From positions 1 to 30,311 of the forward strand of contig DFTH01000015.1 in assembly GCA_002379425.1 (NCBI GenBank): DNA of 30,311 nt, in the 5' to 3' direction. Of this stretch, positions 16,069-23,776 are shown piece after piece (position 1 is the stretch's first letter; each line of letters opens with the position of its first letter). Below the pieces are notes generated by a model, which worked only from the letters and a program-made list of their open reading frames with translations, was not told the origin of the DNA and did no database searches. The position numbers and the translations under genes were made by a program. The stretch is from Prevotella sp. UBA4217 (GTDB lineage: Bacteria > Bacteroidota > Bacteroidia > Bacteroidales > Bacteroidaceae).

Positions 16069-17991
16069 CTACCTCAGTTTATAGGCTTTCATCATTCCTT
16101 CTACCTTCTGGGCGATGGCCTTTGCCAGTTCAGCATTCTTCTCGCCCGAAGTCTTAATCGAGAGGATGTCACCCGTAGCGGACGGGATGCAAACAGTCTC
16201 TATCTCACCGTCGTCGAGCAGATCCTGCAGATAGGTGAGGAGTTGATACATCTCACTCTCGGGCACCTCGTAGTTCCACTTCATGGCATCATCGATAGAA
16301 ATACGGTGCACACCCTTGTTGTTGGAACAATCGACGGGGATCATCTCCACATCGGGGAAGTCTTTCCTGATCTGCTCCAACTTCCCTACATTGTCACGGA
16401 AGGCACTCACGAGATAGTCGAGGGCCGTATAGCGCCATGTCATCTTACCACGGTTGATACTGTTCTTATAACACGTCAGCACATCATTATAGACGGGTAC
16501 GATCGTCACCTTCTCCATTCCAAGACTCCTGGCCTCCTGGATGACTGTCTTCAGACGGTTCTCACCGGCCAGCACAGCATCATAGATAAGACCGGCCTCC
16601 TTCATATTGAGTTTCTGCACAACGGTGCTCTTGCCGCTTGCGGGGGGACCCGTCACAATGACAAGGTCCTTCTTTCCTGCCCTTAAGGCCTTCTCGACCA
16701 TCCTGCTGAAGATGGCATCCACCACCAACTGCTCTGCCTCGGCATAGTCTGCTGCATTGGGACCAGTATAGCCCAACGGACGGAAGAGCATACGCACCTC
16801 GTCGGGATCGAGTCTGTTGCCAGCCGTTCCAAGATACTTATCCACCAACTGGTTTATACGGGGCTTCACCCAAGCGGCAGCATCGCTCTTTGTCAGTTGC
16901 GGCTGAGGCGCCTCGATGGAATATTGGGCGGGATACCTGTTCATACGGTTATGCCGACGGATATCCATCAACTTCTCCTCTGCGAAATAGGTGTCGCCCG
17001 GCAACTGATAGCGCGCATTACCATTAGGGTCGGGCGTGAAAAGCATCAGAGACTCCTCGCCCTTATCGATGAACTTCACATAGCCTCTGGGAGAGAGGTT
17101 ATACTCACTGTCGCCCAACACGGCATTCATCAGGCAGTTGGTGTCCCACATACGCTGGCCTGTATCACAGGTGTAGTTGGTATAGACAGCCTTGATGGGA
17201 TTATAGTCTGTATATGACAGATCCACCAGCACATCCTTCGGCAGATAGTTCATCAGGTCACCTATGTTGCTGGGCGACATGATCAGATCGACATTGCGGG
17301 GCAACCTCTCATAGAACACGGCGGACTGCTTGGATGCCGCCCTCATGTTATAGCCACTCAGACTGTCACCACTCTCGAAGCGTCCTGACTGGATATAGAC
17401 AGCCTTGACCTTCTGGCTGAACAGATCGGTGCCATTCAACGGAGAGTACTCGTCGGCTCCCGACTCAAAGAGCGTGGCAAGCGTAGTGACAAAGCCCACC
17501 GCCACCACCACAACGGAGTGGTCGTCGGACTCGCTGAGCAACCTCCTGTACAATTTGTAGCCGTCAGGTAACTGACTCACATCCTGAGTCCGCTTGAAGA
17601 GCGGATAGCCCTGTGAATCCTTCAGATCCACGATGCCGTTATAGGGTATGAAGCAGCGCGGGTTCTTCACACCGTTGCGCTCCAGACCGATAGGAATCTC
17701 GGGATGACCGTAGTAGTTGTTGAAGATATCAACGAGTTGGGCATTCTTCTCTCCCTCGCGATCGACCACGATACCTTTCAGATCGACAAGTCCATCGTCG
17801 ATATAGTGGTTGAGCATCATCAACAGGAACAGGTCGTCTGTTGAACTCCCGAAATCGGAATCAAGGATCATCTTCACTGGCTCGCTTTTCTGCGGCTTCG
17901 TCTCAGGCACTGCCGAGAGTTCCACCCCGCGTTTAGAGGCACAGGACAGGAACAGCACAATGGTTAAGACCAAATACAGACTCTTTTTCAT
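16069..17991 (-). CDS. Lipoprotein fusing nucleoside-hydrolase-like and zeta-toxin-like kinase domains (640 aa)
   Basis: A short lipoprotein signal (MKKSLYLVLTIVLFLSC) makes Cys17 the probable lipid anchor. Residues 40-350 resemble inosine/uridine nucleoside N-ribohydrolases: MILDSDFGSSTDDLF (41-55) corresponds to the DTDxGxDD metal motif with an insertion, and WDTN (282-285) lies where the catalytic His-Asp pair is usual, with Trp replacing His. Residues 440-580 carry a P-loop (TGPPASGKST, 447-456) followed by LIYDAVLAGENRLKTVIQEA and EKVTIVPVYND, the layout of zeta-toxin-type kinases, which phosphorylate UDP-GlcNAc-type sugars. An ATP-binding kinase domain outside the cytoplasm is odd. Either the domain now binds another ligand, the lipoprotein prediction is wrong, or ATP is not needed. 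The gene follows an octamer array with a 3-nt gap. Confidence 0.85.
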   Translation of the reverse strand: MKKSLYLVLTIVLFLSCASKRGVELSAVPETKPQKSEPVKMILDSDFGSSTDDLFLLMMLNHYIDDGLVDLKGIVVDREGEKNAQLVDIFNNYYGHPEIPIGLERNGVKNPRCFIPYNGIVDLKDSQGYPLFKRTQDVSQLPDGYKLYRRLLSESDDHSVVVVAVGFVTTLATLFESGADEYSPLNGTDLFSQKVKAVYIQSGRFESGDSLSGYNMRAASKQSAVFYERLPRNVDLIMSPSNIGDLMNYLPKDVLVDLSYTDYNPIKAVYTNYTCDTGQRMWDTNCLMNAVLGDSEYNLSPRGYVKFIDKGEESLMLFTPDPNGNARYQLPGDTYFAEEKLMDIRRHNRMNRYPAQYSIEAPQPQLTKSDAAAWVKPRINQLVDKYLGTAGNRLDPDEVRMLFRPLGYTGPNAADYAEAEQLVVDAIFSRMVEKALRAGKKDLVIVTGPPASGKSTVVQKLNMKEAGLIYDAVLAGENRLKTVIQEARSLGMEKVTIVPVYNDVLTCYKNSINRGKMTWRYTALDYLVSAFRDNVGKLEQIRKDFPDVEMIPVDCSNNKGVHRISIDDAMKWNYEVPESEMYQLLTYLQDLLDDGEIETVCIPSATGDILSIKTSGEKNAELAKAIAQKVEGMMKAYKLR

Positions 17992-17994
17992 CTT

Positions 17995-18042
17995 TTCAAT
18001 CTCTCATTATTTCATTATTTCATTTTCTCGTTCTTTCATTTT
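17995..18042. repeat. Degenerate octanucleotide array, 6 units
   Basis: Six 8-nt units (TTCAATCT, CTCATTAT, TTCATTAT, TTCATTTT, CTCGTTCT, TTCATTTT) lie between the 527-residue gene and the 640-residue gene. They start exactly 3 nt upstream of ATG 17991, as in the two perfect arrays. The stop codon of the preceding gene (18036-18038) lies inside the last unit. In the mRNA several units contain overlapping ATGA. Confidence 0.75.
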
Positions 18043-19619
18043 CCCTTAGGACCCGTACCTCTTGGAGAGATGTTGGTGTCGAGGGGATTCGGAGAGAACC
18101 AATTATCCTTCTGGGTTGCCATATCCACCGAACCTAAGTTCTCTGTCGGATGGTAGATAAAGCAGCCATCCATATAGAAGTCATCGTCCAGATCGAAGAG
18201 TTTGGCATCACCGTCGTTGGCATAGAAACGACAATCGACAAAGGACACGCCCATGCAGCCGTTAGCGGTAATCAGCCCGTACTCGCGATTGTGGAAAAAG
18301 TCGCATGTCGTAAAGCGGACTGCCGTACAACCACGCATCTCCATGATGCCATAGGTACAGTTACGGATGTTGGAGTTTGTCAGGCTAAAGTCGGTCGTCT
18401 CTATCAAGTCCAGGCCATAGGTCCCACAGCCATAGAGGTCACAATCGATCACCTGATTCTGCCTACCTCCCCTGACGCCGATCACCCCACCGGAACAGGT
18501 GCCGTACTCGGTATGACCGATGGCAAGGTTCTGTACCTCGCAATGGTCGCAATTGATGAAATAGAGACAATAGGAATAGCGCGGATCCACTTCGATGCTG
18601 GCATTCTTTCCACCTCTGATGACGAGTTGGCTGAAATTGACAAGAGCCAGTTGGCGCCCGTCGGTCTCACTCTCGCTAATGGCGAGTGGTCCCCTCCCAA
18701 TAAAGGCGGTAGCATCCCCGCTCCACTTACGACCTGCACGACTCTTGAAGTGAACTTCATTCTCCAGGACGCGCGACAGGTTAAGGTGCACGTTGTCACC
18801 GATGAGGATGACGCGGTCATTACCCAGGGAGGCGAGGAACTGATCCTCATTCTCCACGACATAGACTTCCTCACCGTCTATCTCGTCTGGTCCACGGCCG
18901 TCGTCAGCCAGTCCGCCAGGGAAGTCCTGATCCGTAAACTGATAACTGCGCTGGTCATCGGGCACAGTCTCCTCGCTCTTGATGAGTTGCAGGTTGGTCT
19001 GCTCGATGATATTCAGTTTCACCTCGTTGTTATCATTACCCGGCTTGTACCAGGACTGCGCCATGAAGTGGCTCCTCAGGTCCTCCGACTGGAACTGCCA
19101 GCCGTGGCGCGCCAGTATCTCATTACGCATCAGACGCAACTGACGCTTGGAGAACTTACCCAGATAGGTGGTATTAAGCAACATGCTCGTGATGATGTCG
19201 CTCACAGGCTGCTCCTCTGCGAATTTCTCCTGAGCCAGACAATTCTGCAGATTGTCGGGAGTCAGGACAAGCGTGTGGCACACATCACCATTGGGCTTGC
19301 GAATGGCCAGGAAGTTCATACCATCCTTACGGATATAATCGACATCCCACCCCAATTCACCACGGACAGGCAGGATGGCATCTGGAGCATCGGCAGAAAG
19401 ACAATAGGGTGACTTATAGTCCTCAACCTTTGAGAGCGAGAACCTAAACCCTCCCTCATGGGCACCGATACCCTCCATAGCCACTTTGCCGAACTCGTCA
19501 ACCTTGGCAGTGTAGAGCACAGAGCCGTCCCACCACTTCGATCCGCTGCGGATCGTCTGCGCCTGGGCAGCCATGGCAGCCAACGCCATCACGAAGATAC
19601 TAACTAAAGCCTTTTTCAT
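18036..19619 (-). CDS. Exported YARHG plus right-handed beta-helix protein (527 aa)
   Basis: ATG 19619 (MKKALVSIF) is chosen; the preceding codon at 19622 is GTG and adds only one residue. The signal peptide ends near MAAQAQ. The mature N-terminus IRSGSKWWDGSVLYTAKV matches the other two YARHG proteins. The YARHG motif LRLMRNEILARHGWQF lies at about 161-176, followed by LRSHFMAQSWYKP. From about 250 to 505 come beta-helix coils rich in Asn, Cys and Gly (GHTEYGTCSGGVIGVRGGR; DCDLYGCGTYGLD; CDFFHNREYGLI). The aligned coils are strikingly similar to those at 12129-13682 (for example IEVDPRYSYCL versus IEVDPRYAYCL), showing gene duplication within the operon. A Ser/Pro/Gly tail closes it. Confidence 0.9.
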   Translation of the reverse strand: MKKALVSIFVMALAAMAAQAQTIRSGSKWWDGSVLYTAKVDEFGKVAMEGIGAHEGGFRFSLSKVEDYKSPYCLSADAPDAILPVRGELGWDVDYIRKDGMNFLAIRKPNGDVCHTLVLTPDNLQNCLAQEKFAEEQPVSDIITSMLLNTTYLGKFSKRQLRLMRNEILARHGWQFQSEDLRSHFMAQSWYKPGNDNNEVKLNIIEQTNLQLIKSEETVPDDQRSYQFTDQDFPGGLADDGRGPDEIDGEEVYVVENEDQFLASLGNDRVILIGDNVHLNLSRVLENEVHFKSRAGRKWSGDATAFIGRGPLAISESETDGRQLALVNFSQLVIRGGKNASIEVDPRYSYCLYFINCDHCEVQNLAIGHTEYGTCSGGVIGVRGGRQNQVIDCDLYGCGTYGLDLIETTDFSLTNSNIRNCTYGIMEMRGCTAVRFTTCDFFHNREYGLITANGCMGVSFVDCRFYANDGDAKLFDLDDDFYMDGCFIYHPTENLGSVDMATQKDNWFSPNPLDTNISPRGTGPKGK

Positions 19620-19647
19620 CACTTTTCCTCTTTATGATTATTACTGT

Positions 19648-20025
19648 TTATGGTTCCAAATATTCCTGTTGCTTTTCCCGCCGGTGCTTCCTGATGAGCA
19701 CGAGGCCGACGATGAGGGGAATCACCCCCACTATCAGACCAACACCTCCAAAGATGATGCCTGCGAGAGTGGCAAAGCCGCCCTGGCGTACGTAAGGCGC
19801 AGGGATAGTCTCGATGAGCGAGTCGCGCACAGCCACATCCTGGATGGAGTCAAGGGCTGATACCTGTTCATTATACTCTGCTACCCATGCATCGTGCTTC
19901 TCACCCGCATCTTCATCTGCGACGTACAGGGCAAACGCGAAGATAACGGAACAGAGAACAATGAAGGATCCCAGGACGGTTAGCAGACAACCGCATCCTC
20001 CCTTATAAGACTTCCTTCTTTCCAT
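19648..20025 (-). CDS. Small membrane protein with two transmembrane helices (125 aa)
   Basis: Hydrophobic helices at about 12-35 and 85-112 flank an acidic extracytoplasmic or cytoplasmic loop of about 50 residues; the tail is basic (RKHRREK). There is a Cys pair (GCGC) just before helix 1. No family recognised. Its first 46 nt overlap the end of the VanZ-like gene in another frame, so the two are translationally linked. It lies 28 bp before the first YARHG/beta-helix gene. Confidence 0.72.
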   Translation of the reverse strand: MERRKSYKGGCGCLLTVLGSFIVLCSVIFAFALYVADEDAGEKHDAWVAEYNEQVSALDSIQDVAVRDSLIETIPAPYVRQGGFATLAGIIFGGVGLIVGVIPLIVGLVLIRKHRREKQQEYLEP

Positions 20026-20435
20026 CTACCTTTATTATAGGACATCAGATAACACAGATATGCGCCAAAAGGCAAACCGTAGCAAAGAGCATCCCATCCA
20101 TCGGCCGTCCCTGGACAGAGACGTAGTGCCTGGAGCAGTTCAGAGACCAGTCCTGTCATTGGTATCAACGAGGCCCACGCCAGTCTCTGCAACATGACCT
20201 GACCACCGAAGACGGCATCCACCAATAGTATATAGGAGGCTGCCCAAAGGCCACCAGGCAGACTGTAAACGACAAACTCGGGCCAGACTGTCGCCATTGT
20301 ACGGAGACGGTTCACTGATTCCGTCAGACCAAGTCCGTCAGCCACCTGGAACATCAGCAAACTGGTAGTGCGCTGCAACAAATAGATGCTGCCGCCCACC
20401 ACCAGTAAGATGATTCCCATGACAGCCTTCACCAT
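19980..20435 (-). CDS. VanZ-like membrane protein (151 aa)
   Basis: Four hydrophobic segments can be seen (about 2-20, 55-72, 82-98 and 113-132). The core SELLQALRLCPGTADGWDAL (98-117), followed by YGLPFG, matches the E-LQ ... G-D-D ... G pattern of VanZ-like proteins, small membrane proteins named after a teicoplanin-resistance gene but mostly of unknown role. The match is by eye. The gene begins 4 bp after the TMEM43-like gene and overlaps the next gene by 46 nt. Confidence 0.7.
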   Translation of the reverse strand: MVKAVMGIILLVVGGSIYLLQRTTSLLMFQVADGLGLTESVNRLRTMATVWPEFVVYSLPGGLWAASYILLVDAVFGGQVMLQRLAWASLIPMTGLVSELLQALRLCPGTADGWDALCYGLPFGAYLCYLMSYNKGRWKEGSLIREDAVVC

Positions 20436-20439
20436 GCCG

Positions 20440-21849
20440 TCAGACGGTTTCGGGAACCTCCGCAGCCGCCTTTGTCTTAGCCTTGGCGGCCAACTCCTTC
20501 AACTTATCTTTTCCCTTGAAAGCAAATACCCATACCAGGAACCCGGCAATAGCCAACAGGCTGATGCCAAGAAGCGGACGGTAGAACAGCCATGCGATGG
20601 CGATGATGATGAGCGACCATGCCACACCGATGACAGTGCAGACGACTCCAATACCCCAGCCAATGATATTGGCCACGAAGGGCACCACCTTGAGAATGAT
20701 CGAGAGGAAACCGAAGATACCCTTCAGACCGCCAATCACCATCAGGACGCCGATGATGCGGAAGAACCAGAGTATGATGGTGTTCGACTCCTTAGCCGCG
20801 TCGATAATCTCGTCACCCGACTTCTTGCCCATCACGAGCGTCTGGAAGCGCTTGCCATTCTTGGCCTTATAAGGCTTGAAACTGTCACCATCGACAACGG
20901 CCATCACCGTCACCTTGGCAGGAACGATCTTCTCGAAGGTCACTCGCACGTCACCCACCTCGGGAGAGCCTGGCACACGGCCGAAGTAGAGCACGTTGCT
21001 GGCCTGGTGGACATACTCCAGGTCCTTCTTGTTCTCTGCATTCTCCATCTGCTTGTTGATCGAGTCGTTCTTAGCCTGCAACGAGTCGAGCGCTGCCCTG
21101 ACAGAATCCGGCAACTGGGCCAAGATGGAGTCGGAGATGGCCGGCTGCTGAACGGGCTGCTGGGCAGGCTGTTGCGGCTTGGCCTTCTGTACCCCATAGA
21201 AGCGCTCGTAGGCTGCCTGGGTGCTCTTGTCAAACTGCTTCAGCAGGTCTTCGCTGAGTGCCAGTTCCATGCTCTCCACCGAACGAATGCTGTGGATGAG
21301 TGACTCAGTCAACTGGTAGGCGCCCCATGATACATTCTCAGCCCACTGCTCGGCATCCTCGACCGTCGTCAGTACCATATTCTTGTTCTGATAGGCAGGA
21401 TCCTTAAACTGGGCTGACTCCACTGGCTGCCTCACCCACTCCTTACTATAGGTATAGGTCGTCGTGGTCACTTCCTTACCACCCAACTTGTCTTCACTTT
21501 TACTCTGAGCATGCTCTACCCATTGGTAGTACTCCACGCTACGGCTGATGGCGATAGCCTTGGCACCGATGCCGAACTGGGCATCCGACAGGGAGTCCTC
21601 CGTCGTAGCCATGGCAGTTCCACAGATCAGTTCACCATCCAGAGAGGCATCCTTCTTGTTGGGATTTTCCATCTCCACATAGGCATTGCCTGCCTCATCA
21701 AGCATCTTCTCGGTCTTGACGGCACGCCCTTCATTCCACCAGAGCAGTGCCGTACCAGCAATAAACAGCAGGATACCACTGCCTATCGCCTTAAAAGAGT
21801 TCCCTACTCGGGTACCATAACCCGTTGTTGTTGTTTCTGTATAAGCCAT
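20440..21849 (-). CDS. TMEM43-family membrane protein (469 aa)
   Basis: One membrane helix at 22-38 is followed directly by WWNEGRAVKT, then a large loop (about 45-355) that ends before a block of hydrophobic helices (about 357-380, 383-395, 397-421 and 425-445). SVEYYQWVEHA and DAEQWAENVSWGAYQL, with the helix layout, fit the TMEM43/LUMA (DUF1625) family, known from human nuclear envelope protein and widespread but poorly studied in bacteria. A Pro/Gln insert (PQQPAQQPVQQPA, 225-237) and a helix rich in Asp/Ser/Asn follow. It is the first gene of the long operon, about 50 nt downstream of a TATCTTTGC promoter element, so the membrane proteins and the secreted proteins are probably expressed together. 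Confidence 0.88.
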   Translation of the reverse strand: MAYTETTTTGYGTRVGNSFKAIGSGILLFIAGTALLWWNEGRAVKTEKMLDEAGNAYVEMENPNKKDASLDGELICGTAMATTEDSLSDAQFGIGAKAIAISRSVEYYQWVEHAQSKSEDKLGGKEVTTTTYTYSKEWVRQPVESAQFKDPAYQNKNMVLTTVEDAEQWAENVSWGAYQLTESLIHSIRSVESMELALSEDLLKQFDKSTQAAYERFYGVQKAKPQQPAQQPVQQPAISDSILAQLPDSVRAALDSLQAKNDSINKQMENAENKKDLEYVHQASNVLYFGRVPGSPEVGDVRVTFEKIVPAKVTVMAVVDGDSFKPYKAKNGKRFQTLVMGKKSGDEIIDAAKESNTIILWFFRIIGVLMVIGGLKGIFGFLSIILKVVPFVANIIGWGIGVVCTVIGVAWSLIIIAIAWLFYRPLLGISLLAIAGFLVWVFAFKGKDKLKELAAKAKTKAAAEVPETV

Positions 21850-21899
21850 AATGATTAATATTAATGATTAATTGGTTGCGCTCATTCAGGTTTTCGTTT

Positions 21900-21908
21900 G
21901 CAAAGATA
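21900..21908 (-). promoter_or_regulatory. Bacteroidetes -7 promoter element before the TMEM43-like gene
   Basis: Minus-strand TATCTTTGC fits the Bacteroidetes -7 consensus TAnnTTTG. It lies 51 nt before the ATG at 21849 and follows an A-rich run. I see no good -33 TTTG at the usual 19-21 nt spacing. It is the only convincing promoter seen ahead of the 17-gene run. Confidence 0.65.
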
Positions 21909-21932
21909 CGGTTTTTTTTTGATTCTGCCTTA

Positions 21933-21969
21933 TCATTTTCTAACAAAAACTTGTCATTTTCTAACAAAA
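21933..21969. repeat. Perfect 16-bp direct repeat upstream of the operon promoter
   Basis: TCATTTTCTAACAAAA occurs at 21933-21948 and again at 21954-21969, a 21-bp (two helical turn) period. The pair lies about 25-60 nt upstream of the -7 element, between it and the stop of the Lrp-like gene. Spacing and position suit an activator or repressor site, possibly for the adjacent Lrp/AsnC protein; that link is inference. Confidence 0.6.
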
Positions 21970-21995
21970 GCAACGGGATTCTATAAAAAGCGGTC

Positions 21996-22475
21996 CTATT
22001 CGTCGTCTTCCCCAAAGGGAATGTCCATGATAGGTAACTGACGGTTGATGGCCGAGTGGAAGGAGATCAGCGTCTGACTGCTCGCCAGTCCCAGTGGCTG
22101 TAACTTATCATGGATTATCGTCAGCAGATGATGGTTATTCACGGCATAGAGTTTGATAAACATGTCAAAGTTGCCTGTCGTATAATGACACTCTACGACC
22201 TCTGGTATCTCCTTCAGTTTCTCCACTACCTCGTCAAAGGTACCTGGATCCTTAAGGTTCAAACCGATATAGGCACAGGTCTCGTAGCCGATCTTCTCCG
22301 GATCAATCACAAACTGTGACCCTCTCAGCACACCCATCGCACTCAGTTTCTGAATACGCTGATGGATGGCTGCACCACTCACATTACAAAGACGAGCCAC
22401 CTCCAGGAACGGGATGCGCGCATCTTCCGCTATCAGACGTAGGATCTGCTTGTCTAATTGGTCAATCTTATTCAT
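21996..22475 (-). CDS. Lrp/AsnC family transcriptional regulator (159 aa)
   Basis: Residues 1-60 form the winged-helix DNA-binding domain (LDKQILRLIAEDARIPFLEV, then VSGAAIHQRIQKLSAMGVL). Residues about 66-145 form the RAM/AsnC ligand-binding domain (AYIGLNLKDPG, VVECHYTTGNFDMFIKLY). Length and order are standard for the family, which senses amino acids or similar small molecules as octamers. It is the last gene of the ExbB/ExbD operon, 1 nt after the previous stop, with the TGATATGAA junction found elsewhere in the window. It may control its own operon or the adjacent operon beginning at 21849. Confidence 0.93.
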   Translation of the reverse strand: MNKIDQLDKQILRLIAEDARIPFLEVARLCNVSGAAIHQRIQKLSAMGVLRGSQFVIDPEKIGYETCAYIGLNLKDPGTFDEVVEKLKEIPEVVECHYTTGNFDMFIKLYAVNNHHLLTIIHDKLQPLGLASSQTLISFHSAINRQLPIMDIPFGEDDE

Positions 22476-22476
22476 A

Positions 22477-22932
22477 TCACTCTGTTTTTATTTCAGTAGC
22501 ACTGTAGTTAATCCGTAGCGCGTAACTCTTCTGCAAAGCCTGCTTCACATCACCGATGATGCCCATAGGCGTATGGCGGTCAGCACGAAGACTGACGGTC
22601 AGCCGCTCCGCATTCTCTGGCGACATCCCCGCCCGCAACTGCTCGATACGGCCTGGTATATCCTCTATCCTAACAACATCTCCATTCAACTGCACGCGCC
22701 AGTCCTGACCCAACCGCCCAATATAGATATTGACCACAGAGGCCCTGTTGGCCAGTTTCTTCATCTCCGTCCCCTGGGGCACCTCATAGCGCACCTTCAC
22801 CTCATCGCTCCGCATGTGGGTCACGATCATGAAGAAGAAGAGGACGGTGAAGATCAGGTCGGGCATGGAGGCCATGTTCAGCGACGGCACACTGTGCCTC
22901 TTCGTATGAAACTTGCTCTGCATGGGCCTCAT
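22477..22932 (-). CDS. exbD: ExbD/TolR-like biopolymer transport protein (151 aa)
   Basis: A single N-terminal membrane helix (about 25-39) starts with MPDLIFTVLFFFMIV; Asp25 is the proton-relay residue of the ExbD/TolR family. The periplasmic domain follows (about 45-145), including LTVSLRADRHTPMG. With ExbB it forms a proton-driven motor that energises TonB or Tol-Pal systems. The start overlaps the stop of the upstream ExbD gene as ATGA; a second ATG at 22923 is possible. Confidence 0.9.
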   Translation of the reverse strand: MRPMQSKFHTKRHSVPSLNMASMPDLIFTVLFFFMIVTHMRSDEVKVRYEVPQGTEMKKLANRASVVNIYIGRLGQDWRVQLNGDVVRIEDIPGRIEQLRAGMSPENAERLTVSLRADRHTPMGIIGDVKQALQKSYALRINYSATEIKTE

Positions 22933-23450
22933 CGGGCACCTCCTTCCTGAATGGGCATCTCGCTGATACGCTGTGGGTAATAGTCGTTGACGACAGACCG
23001 CTCGTCGGCATTACAATGTGCATAACTCTTCCCATACCGCTGCTCAGCATAGTGCTCGCGCAGGGTCTGATAAGCGTTTACGATGGTGTTCTGCATGCGG
23101 AAATAGGCCTCGTAACTCGCTTCCCGGTCAGCCTGGATGGAGATGACGTGCTCCGTACGGTTGACGACGGCCTTGGCCATCACGGCCTCGGCCAACTGCC
23201 TGAGGTCCACAGGCTTCCCATCACAAGTCAACTGGTCCTTCCCGTCCAGTTCCACCCGCATCACCAGGTCTTTGTTGACGTCCTGGGGCTGTTGCTGCTC
23301 CACGGGAGGAGGCGCCATCTGGCGCAACAGTCCCTTGTCCGTGTCCATCGAGGATGTCACGAGGAAGAAGATCAACAGCATAAACGAGATGTCTGCCGTC
23401 GATGTGGTGTTCAACTCCGGAATCTGCTGACGATAGCGCTTGCGAAACAT
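22929..23450 (-). CDS. exbD: ExbD/TolR-like biopolymer transport protein (173 aa)
   Basis: The N-terminus PELNTTSTADISFMLLIFFL carries the conserved membrane Asp (Asp20) of ExbD/TolR at the helix start. A Pro/Gln linker (APPPVEQQQPQD) leads to the periplasmic domain with VISIQADREASYE. The C-terminal extension (about 135-173) is longer than in typical ExbD. Two different ExbD proteins side by side are common in Bacteroidetes. The gene overlaps the end of the upstream membrane-protein gene by 40 nt and the next ExbD by 4 nt. Confidence 0.9.
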   Translation of the reverse strand: MFRKRYRQQIPELNTTSTADISFMLLIFFLVTSSMDTDKGLLRQMAPPPVEQQQPQDVNKDLVMRVELDGKDQLTCDGKPVDLRQLAEAVMAKAVVNRTEHVISIQADREASYEAYFRMQNTIVNAYQTLREHYAEQRYGKSYAHCNADERSVVNDYYPQRISEMPIQEGGAR

Positions 23451-23770
23451 CCGATGATCAGTAGGATAGAGGTATAGATAAACATGTCCGTGGCCTTCAG
23501 CCAGAACACGTCAGTAAACTTAACGCCATTGGTAACTACAGGAGAGGATGACCCCAGGAGGAAAGTCACTAAAAGGCAGACCACCAGCAGGATGGCCACA
23601 CACCACCCTATCTTCCCTGCTGGCACGCCATTGATGATATCATCACCCTTCCGGCGCGTGCGCATGCCATGCCAGACAGAATAGGCCGTCACGCCCAAGG
23701 CTGCAACGACCATCAGATACATCAGGCCTAACATCACATCGGCAAAAAAGGGGGAGACAATACTGTTCAT
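23411..23770 (-). CDS. Small inner-membrane protein of the ExbB/ExbD operon (119 aa)
   Basis: Three hydrophobic segments (about 10-32, 50-72 and 95-113) with a basic loop after the first (WHGMRTRRKGDD). No named family; similar small membrane proteins accompany ExbB/ExbD pairs in Bacteroidales. It begins 6 bp after the ExbB stop and its last 40 nt overlap the start of the first ExbD gene. Confidence 0.8.
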   Translation of the reverse strand: MNSIVSPFFADVMLGLMYLMVVAALGVTAYSVWHGMRTRRKGDDIINGVPAGKIGWCVAILLVVCLLVTFLLGSSSPVVTNGVKFTDVFWLKATDMFIYTSILLIIGCFASAIVSRFRS

Positions 23771-23776
23771 GACTTT

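Noticed and set aside
16069..17991. Toxin-antitoxin module based on the zeta-toxin-like domain
   Set aside because: No epsilon-like antitoxin gene is adjacent, and the domain is fused behind a lipoprotein signal and a hydrolase-like domain.
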